DNA from: Gilichinskyi gelida
GTDB lineage: Bacteria; Acidobacteriota; Thermoanaerobaculia; Gp7-AA8
Length of the DNA stretch: 6,878 nt
Assembly: GCA_038040385.1 (NCBI GenBank)
Contig: JBBPII010000030.1
Location: 1-6,878 of the forward strand
Direction: 5' to 3'
A model generated the notes under the pieces. It was not told the DNA's origin. It searched no databases and was given only the letters and a program-made list of their open reading frames with translations. Every line of letters begins with the position of its first letter. The stretch's first letter is position 1. The translations under genes were made by a program, and so were the position numbers. Positions 6,048-6,878 of this stretch are shown piece by piece.

Positions 6048-6679
6048 GGCTCACGAACAACACGGAGAGCTGAAATGCGTATATTCGTGCGAACGAGTAA
6101 GAAACTTACTCGGATTTGAACGGTACGGCGTGTAGCTCGCAGGAAAACCAGTCACTGCCTGTTTGAGCGCAGCCGACCACGCGAAACGTTCCGCGGAAGA
6201 TTCCAGTGCCTGGGCTTTCGACTCCGAAGAAGAAGTCGGTTCTGGGATCCACGATGACGTGGAGGTCCATCAGCCACGGCTCCTTCGGATCGGCAAGCGC
6301 AAACGAGTAGGTGCGGCTCGCGCCGTCAATCTTCGAGAAATCGCTTGCTATCTCGGGTCCTAGGTGCAACTTCAGCCTTACTGTCTGATCCTCGTTTTCT
6401 TGCACGAAGTCGATCAATTCGCCATCGGCGACCGGCTCGTGCTGATCGCCGAGCCAACCCTCAAACACCGGTAGCTCAGCTTGGGCATCGCTGCTCGGCC
6501 AGAAAACGCTAAACAAGGCCCAAATGGCAGCGGCGACGAGCGACGCCGCGACGCTGAACCAAAAACCACGCCGCGAGACCTTCATTGTTCCAACCCGCTC
6601 TGACGAGGAGCTAACGCGAGCCGTGCATCGCGATAGTAGCGCAGATTGAAGGCGAGACCTGGCCGCACGGTCCGGCTAA
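5923..6679 (-). mobile_element. Predicted integron gene cassette (about 757 bp)
   Basis: The span between the predicted crossover points of the two attC-like sites holds one minus-strand gene (159 aa, 6585-6106) followed by its attC (6047-5917). One gene plus a 3' attC in matching orientation is the standard cassette layout. No integrase gene is present in this window, so mobility would need one elsewhere. Confidence 0.6.
6106..6585 (-). CDS. Cassette-borne exported protein of unknown function
   Basis: 159 residues; I do not recognise the family. The N-terminus MKVSRRGFWF followed by a hydrophobic stretch (about 10-29) and A34-Q-A36|E is a signal peptide or membrane anchor. The SRRGF motif resembles a twin-arginine (Tat) signal, with AQA as a signal peptidase I site. 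The predicted mature part, about 123 residues, is acidic and looks beta-rich (alternating blocks such as TVRLKLHLG, RTYSFALAD, MDLHVIVDP, GIFRGTFRVVG). It carries two cysteines (C139, C149) that could form a disulphide outside the cytoplasm. The ATG at 6585 is preceded by a weak GGA. Upstream, TACTAT (minus, about 6637-6632) is a possible -10 box but no good -35 is seen. Codon use looks less GC-skewed than in the left-hand genes, which fits a transferred gene. The attC-like site directly downstream marks it as a cassette gene. Confidence 0.72.
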   Translation of the reverse strand: MKVSRRGFWFSVAASLVAAAIWALFSVFWPSSDAQAELPVFEGWLGDQHEPVADGELIDFVQENEDQTVRLKLHLGPEIASDFSKIDGASRTYSFALADPKEPWLMDLHVIVDPRTDFFFGVESPGTGIFRGTFRVVGCAQTGSDWFSCELHAVPFKSE

Positions 6680-6806
6680 CGTTCTTTCGCTCAGCCGCCG
6701 CGTGCCTTCACATTCCGGCAGCACTGACGCCTGAAAGTGCGGAGCGCGAGGGGCTTCAGCCCCGGGCCAACGAACGGCACGTGGTCGGCTGCTGCAGAAG
6801 GTACCC
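6674..6806 (-). repeat. attC: attC-like integron recombination site 2 (one end degenerate)
   Basis: 133 bp, similar in layout to site 1. GGCTAACGTTCTTTCGCTCA (6674-6693) matches the start of site 1 (GGCTAACGTTCTTCCGTTCA) at 18 of 20 bases. The inner arms CAGCCGCCGCGTGCC (6692-6706) and GGCACGTGG-T-CGGCTG (6776-6791) pair with one G-T and one extra T6785, at the same place and on the same strand as the extra T in site 1. GGGCCARCGAACGGC is also shared. The centre has a GGGGCT/AGCCCC stem (6750-6763). The right outer box is GGTACCC (6800-6806), 5 of 7 to GTTAGCC, so the outer pairing is damaged while the crossover box (minus G^TTAGCC at 6680-6674) is intact. Confidence 0.62.
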
Positions 6807-6820
6807 ATGTTCCCGGCCGT

Positions 6821-6878
6821 TCAGAAGAGTTCTATGAAAGCGATTGTCAAGGGCGGTCCTCTTCCTTGCTGATTGCTT
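6821..6878 (-). CDS. Possible 3' end of a further cassette gene (partial)
   Basis: One minus-strand frame entering from the window edge reads ...GPPLTIAFIELF and stops at TGA 6823-6821, 14 bp before the attC-like site 2, where a cassette gene should end. Another frame (ending ...SKEEDRP, stop near 6847) is equally open over so short a stretch. No family can be named from these few residues. Confidence 0.2.
   Translation of the reverse strand, partial: SNQQGRGPPLTIAFIELF

Noticed and set aside
6609..6615. AGCTAAC as a third attC outer box
   Set aside because: No matching GTTAGC-type box or inner arms at a suitable distance; a chance match inside the leader of the 159-aa gene.
5917..6806. CRISPR array
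   Set aside because: Only two long palindromic units, about 750 bp apart, with genes between them; no short regular repeat-spacer pattern.

Overview
The window comes from a high-GC bacterial chromosome. Gene types (YfhO-like membrane protein, class A serine hydrolase, hybrid histidine kinase, DUF4440 relic) and dispersed palindromic repeats would fit a soil-type lineage such as Acidobacteriota or a neighbour, but nothing here fixes the taxon.

Left part (1-4753), chromosomal backbone. A two-hairpin dispersed repeat (8-55) sits just before, and open in frame with, a YfhO-family membrane protein (65-1621) that lacks the family's N-terminal half. It overlaps by ATGA a class A beta-lactamase-like serine hydrolase (1618-2538), which keeps all catalytic motifs but has about 32 extra residues in the omega loop. 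A 33-bp perfect inverted repeat (2569-2675) separates this pair from a convergent hybrid histidine kinase with two receiver domains (4722-2659, minus). The right arm of the repeat supplies the last codons and the stop of the kinase.

Middle (4754-5106, minus). Upstream of the kinase, in the same direction, lies a frameshifted relic of a DUF4440/SnoaL-like gene, whose fragments can be read by switching frames.

Right part (5179-6878), apparently accessory. All genes are on the minus strand: a higBA toxin-antitoxin pair (5857-5179), a 159-aa exported protein of unknown function (6585-6106), and possibly the tail of another gene at the window edge. Two 131-133 bp palindromic elements (5917-6047 and 6674-6806) share outer 7-mers, inner arms and one extra base at the same place on the same strand. 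That is the architecture of integron attC sites read on the minus strand. The layout is therefore best explained as a piece of an integron cassette array: gene tail - attC - [159-aa gene - attC] - [higBA ...]. No integrase is in the window, so it could be a CALIN (attC cluster without integrase) or the interior of a larger chromosomal integron. A cassette with a stabilising toxin-antitoxin pair beside a cassette of unknown function is typical of such arrays.
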